The position numbers and the translations under genes are program-made. The notes beneath the pieces were generated by a model. That model worked only from the letters and a program-made list of their open reading frames with translations. It was not told where the DNA came from and searched no databases. Of a stretch of DNA of 64,000 bases, positions 35,199-48,245 are shown piece after piece (the stretch's first letter is position 1; each line of letters opens with the position of its first letter). The stretch comes from Ilex aquifolium (lineage: Eukaryota > Streptophyta > Magnoliopsida > Aquifoliales > Aquifoliaceae). The DNA lies in NCBI GenBank assembly GCA_951799425.1, contig OX637409.1, forward strand, positions 22,164,501 through 22,228,500, given 5' to 3'.

Positions 35199-38100
35199 AT
35201 GGACACAACAAATCACTCGAGCTCAAGCCACCACCATACCCACAAGCAGAAGAAGACGAAACTGCATACCCCAGAATCCAAATTCCGCTTCGACCTTGAC
35301 CTTTGCTCCAAGAAGAAGGACCTTACATCTGCAATCTCTCTCTACGAATTTGCCCTTTCCAACAGCATCCGTCTCACTCAACATCACTTCAATTCCCTCC
35401 TCTACATTTGCTCCAACTCCGTAACCGACCCTTCAACAAAATCCTCGGCGATCGAATGTGGGTTTCGAATATTCAATCAAATGGTGTCGAATAATGTTGA
35501 ACCGAATGAAGCAACTGTCACTGCGGTGGCTAGGCTTGCTGGGGCGAAAAATGACGGTGATTTGGCATTTGAGTTGGTGAAGAGTATGGGGACTAAGTAT
35601 AAGGGGGTGGTGCCGAGGTTGAGGACGTATGGCCCGGCGTTGTTCTGTTTTTGTAGGAATGGGGAGGCTGATAAGGCCTATGAGGTGGATGAGCATATGG
35701 GTTTTATGGGAATTCGCCCGGAGGAAGATGAGCTAGCGGCGTTGTTGAAGGTGAGCTCGAAAATAAATTTGGATGGCTTGACTTTCGGTAATTATGATGT
35801 TTTGTTTGTAATTATCAATTTCCTATAGCGAGATTGTTGGTAAATTGTTATAATTTGAATGCTCTATATCTTTTTTATAGTCGATATTTTAGTAGCCGAA
35901 GGTGAACGGGGAGTTTGGGTTGATATTTTTATTTTCCGAGTATATTGATAGCCATTTATTGATAGTTAGATAAGATATTACTTTTTAATATGTAATCTTG
36001 TATTTTTGGAAGCAAATTGATTTGATTTATCAGTTTATATATTCGTTGGTTTGGATTTTAATACTGTTTTTGTTAATATTATGTTTCTTGAAGGTGAGTG
36101 TAGAGAAGAGGAAGGAAGAGAAGGTGTATGAGTATTTTCATAAGCTGAGAGGGACATTGAGCTGTGTGGGTGAGTCAACGGCGGAGATAATTGAGAGTTG
36201 GTTTGGTGGGGAAGTAGCTTCTGAGGTGGGTTTTGTCAGTTGGGATGTGCGTCAGGTGGAAGAAGCGGTATTAAGAAATGGAGGTGGTTGGCATGGGCAA
36301 GGATGGCTTGGAAGGGGGAATTGGGCTGTGCATAGATCGAATATTAATTTGGGTGGGTGCTGCTGCTCTTGTGGGGAGCAATTGGTTTGTGTTGATATTA
36401 ATAGAGAGGACACTGAGAAGTTTGCGCAGTCGGTGGCATCATTGGCAATGGAAAGAGAACGCCAATCCAATTTCAAGGAATTTCAGGTTAGTAAACAGTT
36501 TGTTGCTTAATATTACTAGCTTTTTTGGTTGATGTATAGAAACTTTGTAATGGTTTCTTGTGAGTGTCATTTAGAGTTAGTACTTTCCCCCAGATATATA
36601 AGGAGTAAGGAGGTAATAAGTATAGTATGAACCATGGGATAGGCTTCAATATGATTTAGTTTGTTTGGCCATGTATGAGATGTAAGCATTATGATTATTC
36701 TGTACATATTTGGTTGGCTCACCCATTAATATAACTATACCCGGTTCTGCTATGGGCTCTAATGCTGTGTTGCGTTTAAGTAATTGGCACATTGGCTTCA
36801 TGTTCATCAATGCTGATTGTCAATTGCTAGGATTTCTTAAACTTTTAAATGATGACAATACGCTATCTTAACATTGGAATTATACTGCTCCTTTGATAGG
36901 TATTTATGTTAGCATAATTTACTGATTGCGATAATCTGGTTTTTTCTTTCTAATTTGCTTTATTTTTGAAATATTTATTGAGGATTGGCTTGAGGAACAT
37001 TCTGAATATGAAGCTATAATAGATGGAGCAAATGTGGGGCTCTACCAGCAGAATTTTGCAGATGGTGGATTTAGTATCTCTCAGGTTCTATATCTTGAGT
37101 TGGTTATTGGTTGCCTCTTTTTTCTTTTTTTTGAAAAAAAAGTTTTATTTCACTCTTTTATAATTAGCTATTCCTTTTGACTCATTTTGTCTGGGTTGTA
37201 AAAATTGCTATAGAGCAGGTTGATGCTGTTATGAAAGAATTGTATAAACAGAGCAAGACAAGGCCACTTGTTGTCTTGCACAACAAACGCCTTCGGACAC
37301 TTCTTCAGAATGATTCGAATCGAGAGCTTATTGAGAAGTGGATGGATCAAGGAGTGTTGTATGGAACACCAAATGGATCAAATGATGATTGGTAAAAAAT
37401 TCTAAACTTTGCAAATGTCTTTGTTGATGATCTTTATTTGCACTACTTTTTCTTTGCATGGTGTTGTTAATACTCACACTTGCCAGTGTATTTCTTACTT
37501 CATATTTTGTAAACTTATATTATTGCTTTTGTGTTTAGCATTCTTCACGTGTTTTACAATTGTTGTTTTTGTGCTTAGGAATCTTCAAAGATATTAATGC
37601 TAGTTCTTCACTATGATTCAGGTATTGGCTTTACGCTGCCGTAAAACTCAAGTGCTTGCTTGTGACAAATGATGAGATGAGAGATCACATTTTTGAACTC
37701 CTAGGTAGCAGCTTTTTTCTCAAGTGGAAGGAGAGACACCAAGTAGGTGTTCTCTAAAAGCTCATAATATTCAATTGTGCTTATTTTTACAGCTGTCTGG
37801 TTACGGTTGTTTATAATGCTTCCCCTATTTTCCCTTCTATTAAGGGCTCTTCCCGAGTGAGAGGACAAGTGATCAGTTTGGTTGACATAACAGAATAAAG
37901 AAGAAATACTTTTGATTTACTCGTAATTTGGTGGGCCTCTTCTTATGAGAAAGAAATGGATAGATGACTGAGAGAATAGATGCCGCACACTTTAGATGGT
38001 ATACAGTAATGTTGTGGAAGAGGGTTTTATGTAGCTAGGGTCCATCTATGAATTGGAACTTGGAAGGAATATTATGCCTCCACTTATCAACCATGTGAAC

Positions 38101-40907
38101 TACGAGTTGTTTAGGGGTGTCTTTCACCAAATTAAGGCTTAAAACTTGGAGTGTCGATTTCCAAGTAGCTTCTTTTATGTAATTTCTAAAATTTAAGCTT
38201 CGGAGTATCTTAATAATGTATGTACAACTTTCTAGTTTTCTTGACAATAATGTGGGACTTATTAAGTTTGGTTTTTGAATTCCTAATTTATGATCTAGTG
38301 GTTGGCATGTTACTTCTAATTAGGTCATGGAAATCTAAAGCCATGTCCAGCTTTCCATTCCTCTTACATTGTATGTTGAGCATGCGTTTGATGCTGGCAC
38401 TTGTATATAAAAGATGATGCTTGGAAATTTTTGGTTCTTCATGGTTCTTTTTCTACCTGCTCTTCAGGTTAGATATATATCTGTTAAAGGTAACCTGCAA
38501 CTCCAAATGCCACCCTCATACTCTCTTGTCATCCAGGTATGGTTATAACTCTTATACTCGTAGTTCCATGTACTTGTTTCCTTCAAAAAGTATGAAATTG
38601 TATGCTTCCATACTTCATTGATCATGACCTATGGCATCGTTCTAGTATTAGATGTGTGCTCTCTTTTTTGTGTTCTTGGCCGGACTGTATAGAATTTATG
38701 ATTTTGCATGCTTATTATTGTTAATTGCTTTTTGTTTTTGGTGTGTGGCATAGTCCTAGTCATAGGCTGCTAAGATTCTAGAATATTGTATTTCTTCACT
38801 GTAAAGCTTTCAATGCTGATGTTTTTCGTCTAAGGCTATTGGATCCTTTCAAAACTTGGTCATTTCAAGGATTATGTAGCAGTTATACCTAACACTGAGT
38901 GTTGAAGAGGCTTTCAATCCTAACCCAAATGTACATCGGGCCGTGCTCTGTTGAGCACATGTTTTATACATTTTTTTTTCTTTATGTGTGTACTATTATG
39001 ATTTGCAGGGGGATAATATATGGGTTAGACCCCAATTTAGGGTTCACTAGACGTGAGGACGGTGATTGGTGGGTGGAGGAGAGGAAATACCTTGTATCTA
39101 GAGAGAAAGAATTGTGTTGGTAAGTGAGAGTAAAGAGAGCATGGATGGGAAAGAAATCTTTTCATCTACTGCTCTAATTTGAATAGTAAGGACTGGGGGC
39201 ATATGTAGACTGATCACATTTATGGCGTAAGAATTATGGGATGACCAATGAGTTGATGAAATGTGTCCTGTTTATTATCTCATCTTAAGCGGCATGTGTC
39301 CCGCAATCTCTAGCCCTTTCCCTTATTGGATGTGAATAGCTATCTAGTGAATCCGCGCGAGGTGTGAGGGATGTGGAACACTTGCAACACCAAGGCTTCT
39401 TGCACTCATGTAGCAACAAGGGCAGCTATGGGAGACTTGTGCAGTTCACGTAGTCTGCGGCACCAAAATTAGCTTGCATCTCCCTATTGAATCAGACCAA
39501 GTTCCAAATCAGTGTCATTAATTATGGGTTGCCGTCGACTAGGATTGCTCCCTTGATGTAGAGGTGAACATGATTTTGAAGCTTCGCAGATATTTTAAGA
39601 GATGCCAACAAAGTGCAATAGGACAGTTGGGCGCCCCCTCGAAAGTTAAACATAAATCAAGTGTAAAAATAAACTGAGCAAACTCATCTGGTTCTCACAT
39701 GCTAAAGCACAGTTTAAATTTTGACCGATGCCAGCACACTAAGCATGAAATGTGTCTTGTGAAGACATGCTTGTATCAAAATATAGAGGAAAATAACAAG
39801 TTCCCTTGAGTTTTAGCACTTATTCTGCATATGTGTAATGGGTCCTGTGGCAGCGTTTTGTAATTAACTAATCTTGCAACATTCAGTTTGGATGAATACA
39901 ATTGAATTCGGTCTAAAGAGGGCACCATTTAGTTCGAAAGTTTCCCAATTGCTTGGGTGAAACTCTAACTGTTGGGGCATTCAAATTTTCGTTCAAGGTA
40001 AAAAGAATTAATGACCCAATAGCAGTAGTCAGACTACTGAAGCCATGTAAATTGATGCTAGCAAATGTATTGATGTGTGGGAGCAAACATGATTTACTTT
40101 TTGTTTCCTTTGTAATGTTAATGAAAGATAGATTTAGATACTAGTTGTTTTATCTTCAAGATTGTAATTTCTCCACTTATAATACAGATGGATTCTTGGA
40201 AATTCTACCCTCAGGATACAATGTTTAACTTTAAGATTATCAAATACTGCACTCCTTAGTAATTTTAGAATCAAACACTCAACCCGAATATAAAAATCAA
40301 AAAGTATTATGCTCTAGAATAAGAGAGAAGAAGAAGAAAACAAATATCTTGATTACTTTGTTATTGCACTTGAACTCTATTAATAGTGTTCTATGCATTA
40401 TGCATCACTTCATAAAGGAATACATCCATTCATAACTATGACAGAAAATACCCCTTGGAATTGCAACAATATAATCGCTTGAGAGAAAACTCAAACGAAA
40501 ATTGAAATTTTAACTTCCTGTTTGAACGGACTTTTCAAGTTTGAACGGACCAAACTCACAGTATCTTGATTCAGAGATTTTTTGAGTTTTCTGCCAAACT
40601 ACTGGGAGGAAGTCATGGTCAAATGAGGTTACGCTTGAACGGACCAAACTCTCAGTATCTTAGTTTCTATTAGAAACTGAATTTCTAATAAAGTACTGGA
40701 AGTAAGGCTTGTTTGAACGAAGCTTGCGTTCGAATGTCACTTAAAGTCACGATCGAACGAGGATTGTGTTCGAACGGACCAAACTTTCAGTATCTCAATT
40801 TCTATTAGAAATCGAGTTTCTGATAAAGTACTGAAAGTAAGACTTGTTTGAACAAAGCTTGTGTTCGAACTTCACCTCCCTCCTTTCTTTTTATTTCTTT
40901 TTTTCTT

Positions 40908-40954
<47 letters not shown>

Positions 40955-41972
40955 ATAACTTGAAATTCTCATTATGTAGGTTTCTTCCTTGATAGGATTC
41001 CTTGAGTGGAGAATGAAGTTCTTTATCTATTTATAGGAGAAGATGAATCTAAGGAGGACCCCAAGAACCAATGTGGGATTCTTGAATTTGCTCACCAATT
41101 CACAACTCCAAATGTTTTGGAGGGAAGTGTGAAAGTTTCACTTTTCTACCAAATCTTAATATACAACTACTTTATGTGTGTGTATATATATATAACGCGA
41201 ACCTCGTTCGAACGTGACTTACTCCCAATAGTTTGGCAGAAAACTCAGAAAATCTCAGAATTGAGATACTGAGAGTTGAATTCGTTCGAACAAGTACCGA
41301 GACAGTGATATGAAAAATGTAAGAAAGAGATTAAGAATTTTGGGTTTAAAATCTCTAAAGTTAAAAGTTGTGTATTCTATAAGACTACTAATGATTACAA
41401 AGTTTTGATGATTTTATATGTTGATGATTTATTGATATTTGGTTCTAACATAGATTGTGTTAGTGAAACTAAGAGGTTTTTAGCACAAACGTTTGACATT
41501 AAAGATTTAGGACTTATGGACACCATTTTATGGATTAAGGCAATAAAGAATAATAGAGGATTTACCATAACTCAATCACACTATATAGAGAAGGTGTTAA
41601 AGAAATTTAATTATTTTGATTGTAAGACTAGTCAAACACCTTTAAATACTAATTGTAACCTTGTACCTAATGAAGGGGTATCAATAAATCAAGAAGAGTA
41701 TGCAAAGATCGTTAGAAGTTTGATGTATGCTATGCATAATACGAGACCCGATATTGCTTGTGTTATAGGAATATTGAGTATATTTACTTGTAATCCTAGT
41801 TTTGAACATTGGGAAGAATTAAGTAGAGTTTTGAGATATTTGAAGTATTACATAAAGTATTTGTAGTATTTGTATGTTGAGATTTAGTGGAAAAGTGAAA
41901 CTTTCACACTTCTCTTATAAATAGAGGAACTCAAGGATCAAAGATGAGGCCTACATAATGAGAACTTTAAGT

Positions 41973-42043
<71 letters not shown>

Positions 42044-43091
42044 AGAAATAAAAAGGAAGGAGGGAGGTGACGTTCGAACGCAAGCTTCGTTTGAACGAGT
42101 CTTACTCTCAGTACTTTATTAGAAATTCGGTTTCTGACAGAAATTCAGATATTGAGAGTTTGGTCCGTTTGAACGCAACCCTCATTCGAATATGACTTAC
42201 TCCCAGTAGTTTGGCAAAAAACGCAGAAAAATTTTAGAATCGAAATATTGAGAGTTGGGTCCGTTTGAACATGAAAAGTCCGTTCGAATGTGACAGTTAA
42301 AATTTCAATTTCCGTTTGAGTTTTCTCAAGGACTATATTGTTGCAGCCCATCCAAGGGGTGTTTTCTGCCATAGTTATGAAGAGATATATTCCTTCATGA
42401 ATTGATGCATAGAACACTATTGATAGAGTTCAGGTGCAAGAACAAAATAATCAAGAAATTTGCTCTCTTCTTCTAGAGCTTCATACTTTTTGATTTTTAT
42501 ATTCGGGTTGAGTGTTTGATTCTAAGATTAATAAGGAGTGCAGTCTTTGATAATTTTAAAGTTAGACATTGTATCTTGGGAGTAGAATTTTCAAGAGTCC
42601 ATCTCTATTATAAGTAGGGAAATTATTATCTCGAAGATAGCGAGTGTCGTGTCTTATCTAGCGATCTATCTTCTTCGTTTTTATTTATTGCTTTTCTACT
42701 TCTGAAATTGTTTACCACACATTATTGTACAACAGTTCTTGCAATGAGATTTACATGCTCCACCCTGTTTCAGGAATCAAAAAAGGGATCGTGGCATGTT
42801 CCCTTAGCAGGTGATAATGTTGATGAGTCTTCAAGAACTTGGATCTGCATCACAAGGCCAGTTTCTAATGAAGCTTCCAATGAAGTTCCGGGACGTACAG
42901 AAGATTCTGAAATTGGTCAACTCCCTTGCAATTGTTATTTGTCTAATTCATGCGATTCAAATAATAATATTATGACCAATAATGGTTTAAATGACGCTTC
43001 TGATTGTACTCAGATTTGTTATCACAGACCAATAACCATTAGAGGTAAAAGGAAAAATAGGTCTCCCTCTCCATCAAGGCTCAATCCTTGA
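35199..43091 (+). CDS. PRORP2: Protein-only RNase P, PRORP2/3-like
   Basis: Removes 5' leaders from precursor tRNAs without RNA. Seven exons: 35199-35750, 36094-36486, 36983-37084, 37219-37391, 37622-37742, 38468-38536, 42774-43091; all junctions GT/AG; 575 residues. Order: PPR-type helices (about 25-205); a zinc-linker with C274/C277 (CCSC) closed by H478 and C495; an NYN-type metallonuclease with D329 (DGANVG), D405/D406 (SNDDW) and D424 (TNDEM). These spacings equal those of the catalytic aspartates in Arabidopsis PRORP1. No transit peptide is evident. A basic patch (RGKRKNR) near the C-terminus and close similarity to PRORP2 suggest a nuclear enzyme. PRORP2 and PRORP3 cannot be separated here. 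The ATG at 35199 is the first in frame. The C-terminal tail is about 45 residues longer than I recall for Arabidopsis PRORP2. Intron 6 (4.2 kb) holds a retroelement cluster. Confidence 0.93.
40100..42700. mobile_element. Two LTR-like arms in inverted orientation in PRORP intron 6
   Basis: The left arm (about 40100-41161) is the inverse of the right arm (41876 to about 42650). Matching pairs include tattaagatttggtag / tgttgagatttagtgg at the inner ends, the gtgaaactttcacacttc block, a TATA box (ctataaatag / cttataaatag), TA microsatellites (40909-40949 and 41981-42037), and outer blocks such as ctattataagt and atattcgggttgagtg. Each arm looks like an LTR whose 5' end points inward. The left arm has an internal duplication of about 120 bases (40652-40878). 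A third fragment of the arm lies at 41196-41290. Outer borders are blurred. Confidence 0.7.
41311..41866 (+). pseudogene. Ty1/copia reverse-transcriptase fragment
   Basis: About 185 codons remain open and cover the C-terminal half of a Copia RT: FGFKISKVKSCVFYK, the YVDD active-site motif (ILYVDDLLIFGS), IKDLG, ITQSHYIEKVLKKFN, and the tail HWEELSRVLRYLK. The expected GxxxxxLGI block reads GLMDTILWIKA, so a conserved glycine is changed. RNase H and everything upstream of RT are missing. The fragment abuts the right LTR-like arm at 41876. Confidence 0.85.
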
Positions 43092-44800
43092 GAGAAAGGT
43101 TTTCCTTATGCAGACAGATAACTTTAGGGGACTGGCAAGTGAAAACAAGAAACCAAAGTTTCCAGGAAAAAAAAAGCGAAGGCAAGAAGCAGCAAGTAAA
43201 GAACAAAGAAAAATGAACCGTTCCTTTACCATGTTGTACGAGTTATATTTTCACTCTCTGATATATAATTCAATTTGATTAAGTTCCTGTTTTGCCTACT
43301 TGGTGGTATTTTTTACATGATCGCATATGTTTATCTTTTATTGTGCTAATGTTTTTGATTGTTGTTGACGAGTAAAAGGGGTTTATACAGGCAACACCTG
43401 CGTATTTATGAGCTCCAATGGCATGAGGCAATGTTTTGTTATCCTGGCTATATTGTTCTGTGTTTATATGCATGTGTTATTATTGGAGAGAGCACTAACA
43501 GGAAGATGTGGTTCACTATGTCTCAATTGTGGCAGCACATTTTGCAACAGATAGAGGTTGATGAGTTGAGGTTAGTTCTACAATCTAGCCACTGTTGAAT
43601 CATATAAACATTTGAGTTACTCGTCTGTCTCTATTAGTATAGCTCCTCTCTAATGGTATAACCTTTTTGATGAGTTCGTCATGTGTTTGGTGCAAAGTCT
43701 AGTTGGTTTTTTGGTACCCACAAAGTAATATGTGTGGTGTATACGCATCTGGGATGAAAAATTTGAGTTTTGATTTGGACAGTATAGGAAGTGCTCGGAA
43801 TACCTAGATGGGCATGTTGAAGTTAATAAATGAACAACTAAAAGCTTTTTAGAATTAGTGGTATAGGACAGTCTTCAGAGGTGAAAGCAGGCAGTCCAGG
43901 ATAGGGTCTCCTCTGAGTTCTTAGGTGTGGGTTCCATGCCTGGTATGGGGAGGATGCTGGTGGTGCAGGATCAGAGAGGAGTACCGGTCTTGCCCTTTTC
44001 TCTACCAGCAAAAAAAAAAACAAAGCTCTCCCTTTTCTCTTTTGTTTTGGTCTTTAACCTCTTCTTTTGATAACCAATCATCTTAATATAGTAGATATCT
44101 GTACGGACATATAATACACACACACAAACACATACTATTTCCAAAGGTACTTTTTGTTACAGTTTGGTCTCTAGTAGACTCGAAACTTTATTTATTTCAC
44201 CAAGTCATTCATCTTATTCATCATGATAAAATAGAAGAAACTACATTAGTTCAATGGATGAAAGTAATGTACCGAGTTTGAAGAAAATGTTGAAGCTCAG
44301 TACGTTCCAAGCTGATCCGGAACACTCTTTAAACGAAAGAGCCGAGTTTGAACAGGCTAGTGCTTGACTTGGTTAAATCAATTTGTCCCCTATTTGTCAC
44401 ACCATTTTTTAAGAAGCAATACTTTTAATTAATTTTAAATGGTAAATGTTTGGATCGATGCATATATTCTAAACTTCCAAAGTTATTTTATGCTACTTGC
44501 AGGCTGTCAGAGGCTTAAAACAAAGTTATTACAACAATAAAATGGATGAAACTAAAACATTACAATCTATACTGCCTTCCGTAAATGACAACCACCCTAC
44601 AAACATGAATTTTTCAGATTTAAGAGTACAATTACAGTACTACAACCACCTTTTTTCCTCCAATAGAAACGTTGCGATGTGACACTTACTTATTTTTTAT
44701 TGTTTTTTATATGGTAGCAAAAATACTTTTTAGTACTATATAGTCTTATTCAGATTCAAACGCCAATTTTTCGAAACATAACATTCGGCCCTTTTTGTTA
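43092..44800. other. Spacer between convergent PRORP and FAR genes
   Basis: Contains the presumed PRORP 3' UTR (first few hundred bases) and the FAR-A 3' end. A T-rich/A-run block at 43870-44040 looks like a degraded retroposon tail. Open stretches at 43359-43598 and 44497-44682 have no recognisable family and are not called. Confidence 0.55.
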
Positions 44801-47800
44801 TCATTTGAATTCGTATTTCACTACGCCAGGAATGTGAGTATTCATGAAGTAGTCTTCCCAGTTAATGCACCTGGGATCAAAAGAGAACATGTCTGTCTCA
44901 ACATCACCCTTTGTTGTTGCCCTTCGTAATCTTTCCGTGTTCAAGTCATCAAATCTGTGTAAGAAATACAAGTTTATTATGAATAGAGGAAAATTTAATT
45001 TAAATTAGGAGAAGTTTTAGATGTAAACATCGAACTTACACGCCCTTAAAGAATAAGTAGGGTTCATAAAGTTCTATCAGCCGATATACAAAGTTGATCT
45101 TTCGACGAAGATCAAGGTACATGTCCCGAAAATATTGGCAAAGGGCTGTATTAATTATTTGTAATACCTGGAAGAGGGTGAAAAAAATATATTAATAATA
45201 ACATTGTTAATGTTACTAACAATAAGGAGAGAGACAGAATGTAAGGGCATTTAAAGCTTAATGAACATAGCTCAATATATGTAATCAAGACTTACAATGT
45301 GTTTGTAAGAAAATGAGATGAATGTATTGTTTAATAGTTAAGAAGGCAAATGGGAATAGAGCAGCCTCCAAACTCTCTCTCTCTCTCTCTCAGCTACGAA
45401 AGTGGCTGTATGCATCTTATGAAAAAATTCTCTCGATTTTGTCAAAATGCGAAGAAGACCATTTTAAGAAAGGGCGAATTACACATTGCAATCTGAAAAA
45501 TTAATTTTTTTTTTTATTTTTTACTCGCAAAGATTAAATTATAGAGAAGTGAAAGTGTCACGGGATAAAAAATCTAAAAATAAGCAAGTAGATAGACGCA
45601 AAACCTCGCCGAGAAAACAAACCTTCAATGGAAGCAAGTAACGAATTGTCATGTATCTATGAAAGCTATCCATTGTGCTCAACACTTTCACCTTGCCGAC
45701 TATGACTGGCTTTCCCTTTTTATTAATCCATGGATTCTTGGTGAAGTAACGAAAACCATAGTCTTGAAGATAAGTAAATACCAAAGGGTTTGCTACTGAA
45801 GAACCAACTTGGTAAATGTTCATAGCAGGTTGATTTGTTGCATGGGCAGCCATGGCAACTATCATAGCATTGACAACCATGTCCACCGGAATCTGTCGTA
45901 CGATAATCTCCAATTTAAGATGTTGCATTTGATGAACCAGCTAAGAAAATATTAATTATGAGAAAACAAATTTAAAAAAAGAACAGAAAATGGGTCAAAC
46001 TCACCACATCAATCACCGTTTTAGGATCACCAAGGAAGCAGGTGATTTTTCCTTTACCATATCCAACACCCAAGCTATCTATGGTTCTGTAGAAACAAAA
46101 AAAATGAGAGTTGTTGGTAGCTATATAAGAAAACAAATTGGGTTCTATTTTACTATTATAGATGAATTAGGTTTTAATTTGCCATATATCTATAATATCC
46201 CGGGTTTTTTTCACATTATTCTTGATGGGCCCAGCCCAAAGGCCCAACTCATGTTATAAGCCCGGTCCGAGTTTATAGCCCGATTCCAAGAGATCCAGCA
46301 AATCCAGCCCAATATGGTCAACCCGGTCAAGCTCAAGGAGCTACATTAGCAGGGAGCACACAAGGTCAAGTTCAAGGAGCTACATTAGCAGGGAAGCATG
46401 CAAGGGTCATCCAAGAGTCTCCTCCTTGCCACCCTGGAGTAAGGGTCATCTCAGGAGCCTCACATTCACCACCTTGAAAACAGTCAACATTCACCTCATC
46501 CTTTGACCGAGTCTCATGGAGAGCACCGCACTTGTCTCGCTCGTTGAGAAGAAGTCGTCAGCTCCACCACAATAGCTATATAGTTGCTATTAAGTCGCCC
46601 CAATCTGTTAGGAGACGACTATAAATTGTAAGCCCCGCCAACACTTGGAGGGCAAATCAGATCACACTTAACAGAGCACATATCTCCTCGCCTACTCTAA
46701 ACTTGTACTCTCTGCTCTCCCTACATCCCTGAGCTAATGAAGTATCCGGCGACACTAATAATTCAGAAGTGGACGTAGGTCACATTGACCGAACCACTAT
46801 AATTCTCGTCTTCTCTCTCTACTTTAATTACTGCTTTTATTTCCAATTACTTGACAGATGGTGTACAAAGCCAATTTTTGCATCATCAATTCTCATAACC
46901 AAATATAAATTAAAATGGCCTGGATTAAATTGAACCCACGTAATTTTATGTTTAAGAAAGTCGTCTTCATGGTTACACCACAATGAAAAAGGAAGATTTT
47001 TTTTTGGCAGAGTACCTGATCCCTTCAACCCAACCAGGAAACGGCTCTTTGTAGGTGCTGGTTATGATGGTAGGACGAACGATAACGAGGGGTATATTTC
47101 CTTTGTAGTGCCCCAGGAGCATCTCTCCCATTGCCTTCGTAAACACATAGGTGTTTGGCCATCCATATTTCCTTGCCCTATAGCATCAAAATTAAAGGAG
47201 AAATATCAGTACCATTTATCAATTGCTATTGCTACATATAAAGAAACCCTTTATGGAATGCTTGCTTTGCTTAATAGTCCAAGTCCTTAACCATCCTAAC
47301 ATCAATTTTTTTTCCCCAGAAGGTAAATATTTTATTAGTCCGAAAATAAAGATATAAAAACAAAGGTATGCAATAAAGTTCAAATCACGACTAGACAGTC
47401 ACACGAAACATTACTCGACGAGTTTGTTCCATCCACACTTCTCATGTGACTAGGAACATAATAGATAACACCGGGTCCTAAATAATACTAAAGATTAAAC
47501 ATAATCAAGAACTAAAAACAAGCGGAGCGATATAAGGGTCTTCAATAAGTGAGTGGAAGAAAGAACACGCAATTCACCCAAAATTGAACTATCATATTTT
47601 TTTTTTTCCCGAAAAGTAATAGTATTCATTCATTCATAATTGTTGTATATATCATGTACATGAAAAAGATCACCCCTGGACAGCAAAACTTGTACAAACT
47701 CAGAAAAGGATCATTCATATTTTTTTTGTGGTTCGTTATAATTTACCCTCTTTGTTATCTTATAGTAGATTCTCTAATATGCTGCAACGGTTAGATTTCG

Positions 47801-48172
47801 ATACCAAAAACCAACGTTTCGGTGTGATACCAACCTCTTGAAACACCAAATATTGATCATAATACCAATTAAAAAAAAAAAAACCAACCTCTGGATTCCA
47901 AAATCTTTCATGGCTGAAGTAATTTCTTGGTCGGAAGATTTCTCAACTCGGAGCTCATTCAATCTTTCCTCCATCATTTTCTTCTCTACATTGATATCTA
48001 ATCCAGGTGTCCCGTTGAGTGTCTCACCTATGTTGTATGGGTTCTCCAATATTAACCCCGCCTTTTCACCACACACATAAGCTGTAGAAAAAAACAATCT
48101 TAGAAGTCTCTCCATTGGAAAAGCCTAATCCAGCAATGAATCCTAATGTTACAATTACCACACATACACACA

Positions 48173-48245
<73 letters not shown>

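Noticed and set aside
43359..43598. Cys-containing open stretch after PRORP
   Set aside because: No family recognised and the frame is short; probably 3' UTR or spacer.
44497..44682. 61-codon stretch preceded by an acceptor-like ttgcag
   Set aside because: Could be a terminal exon, but I found no upstream partner exon and no known homology.
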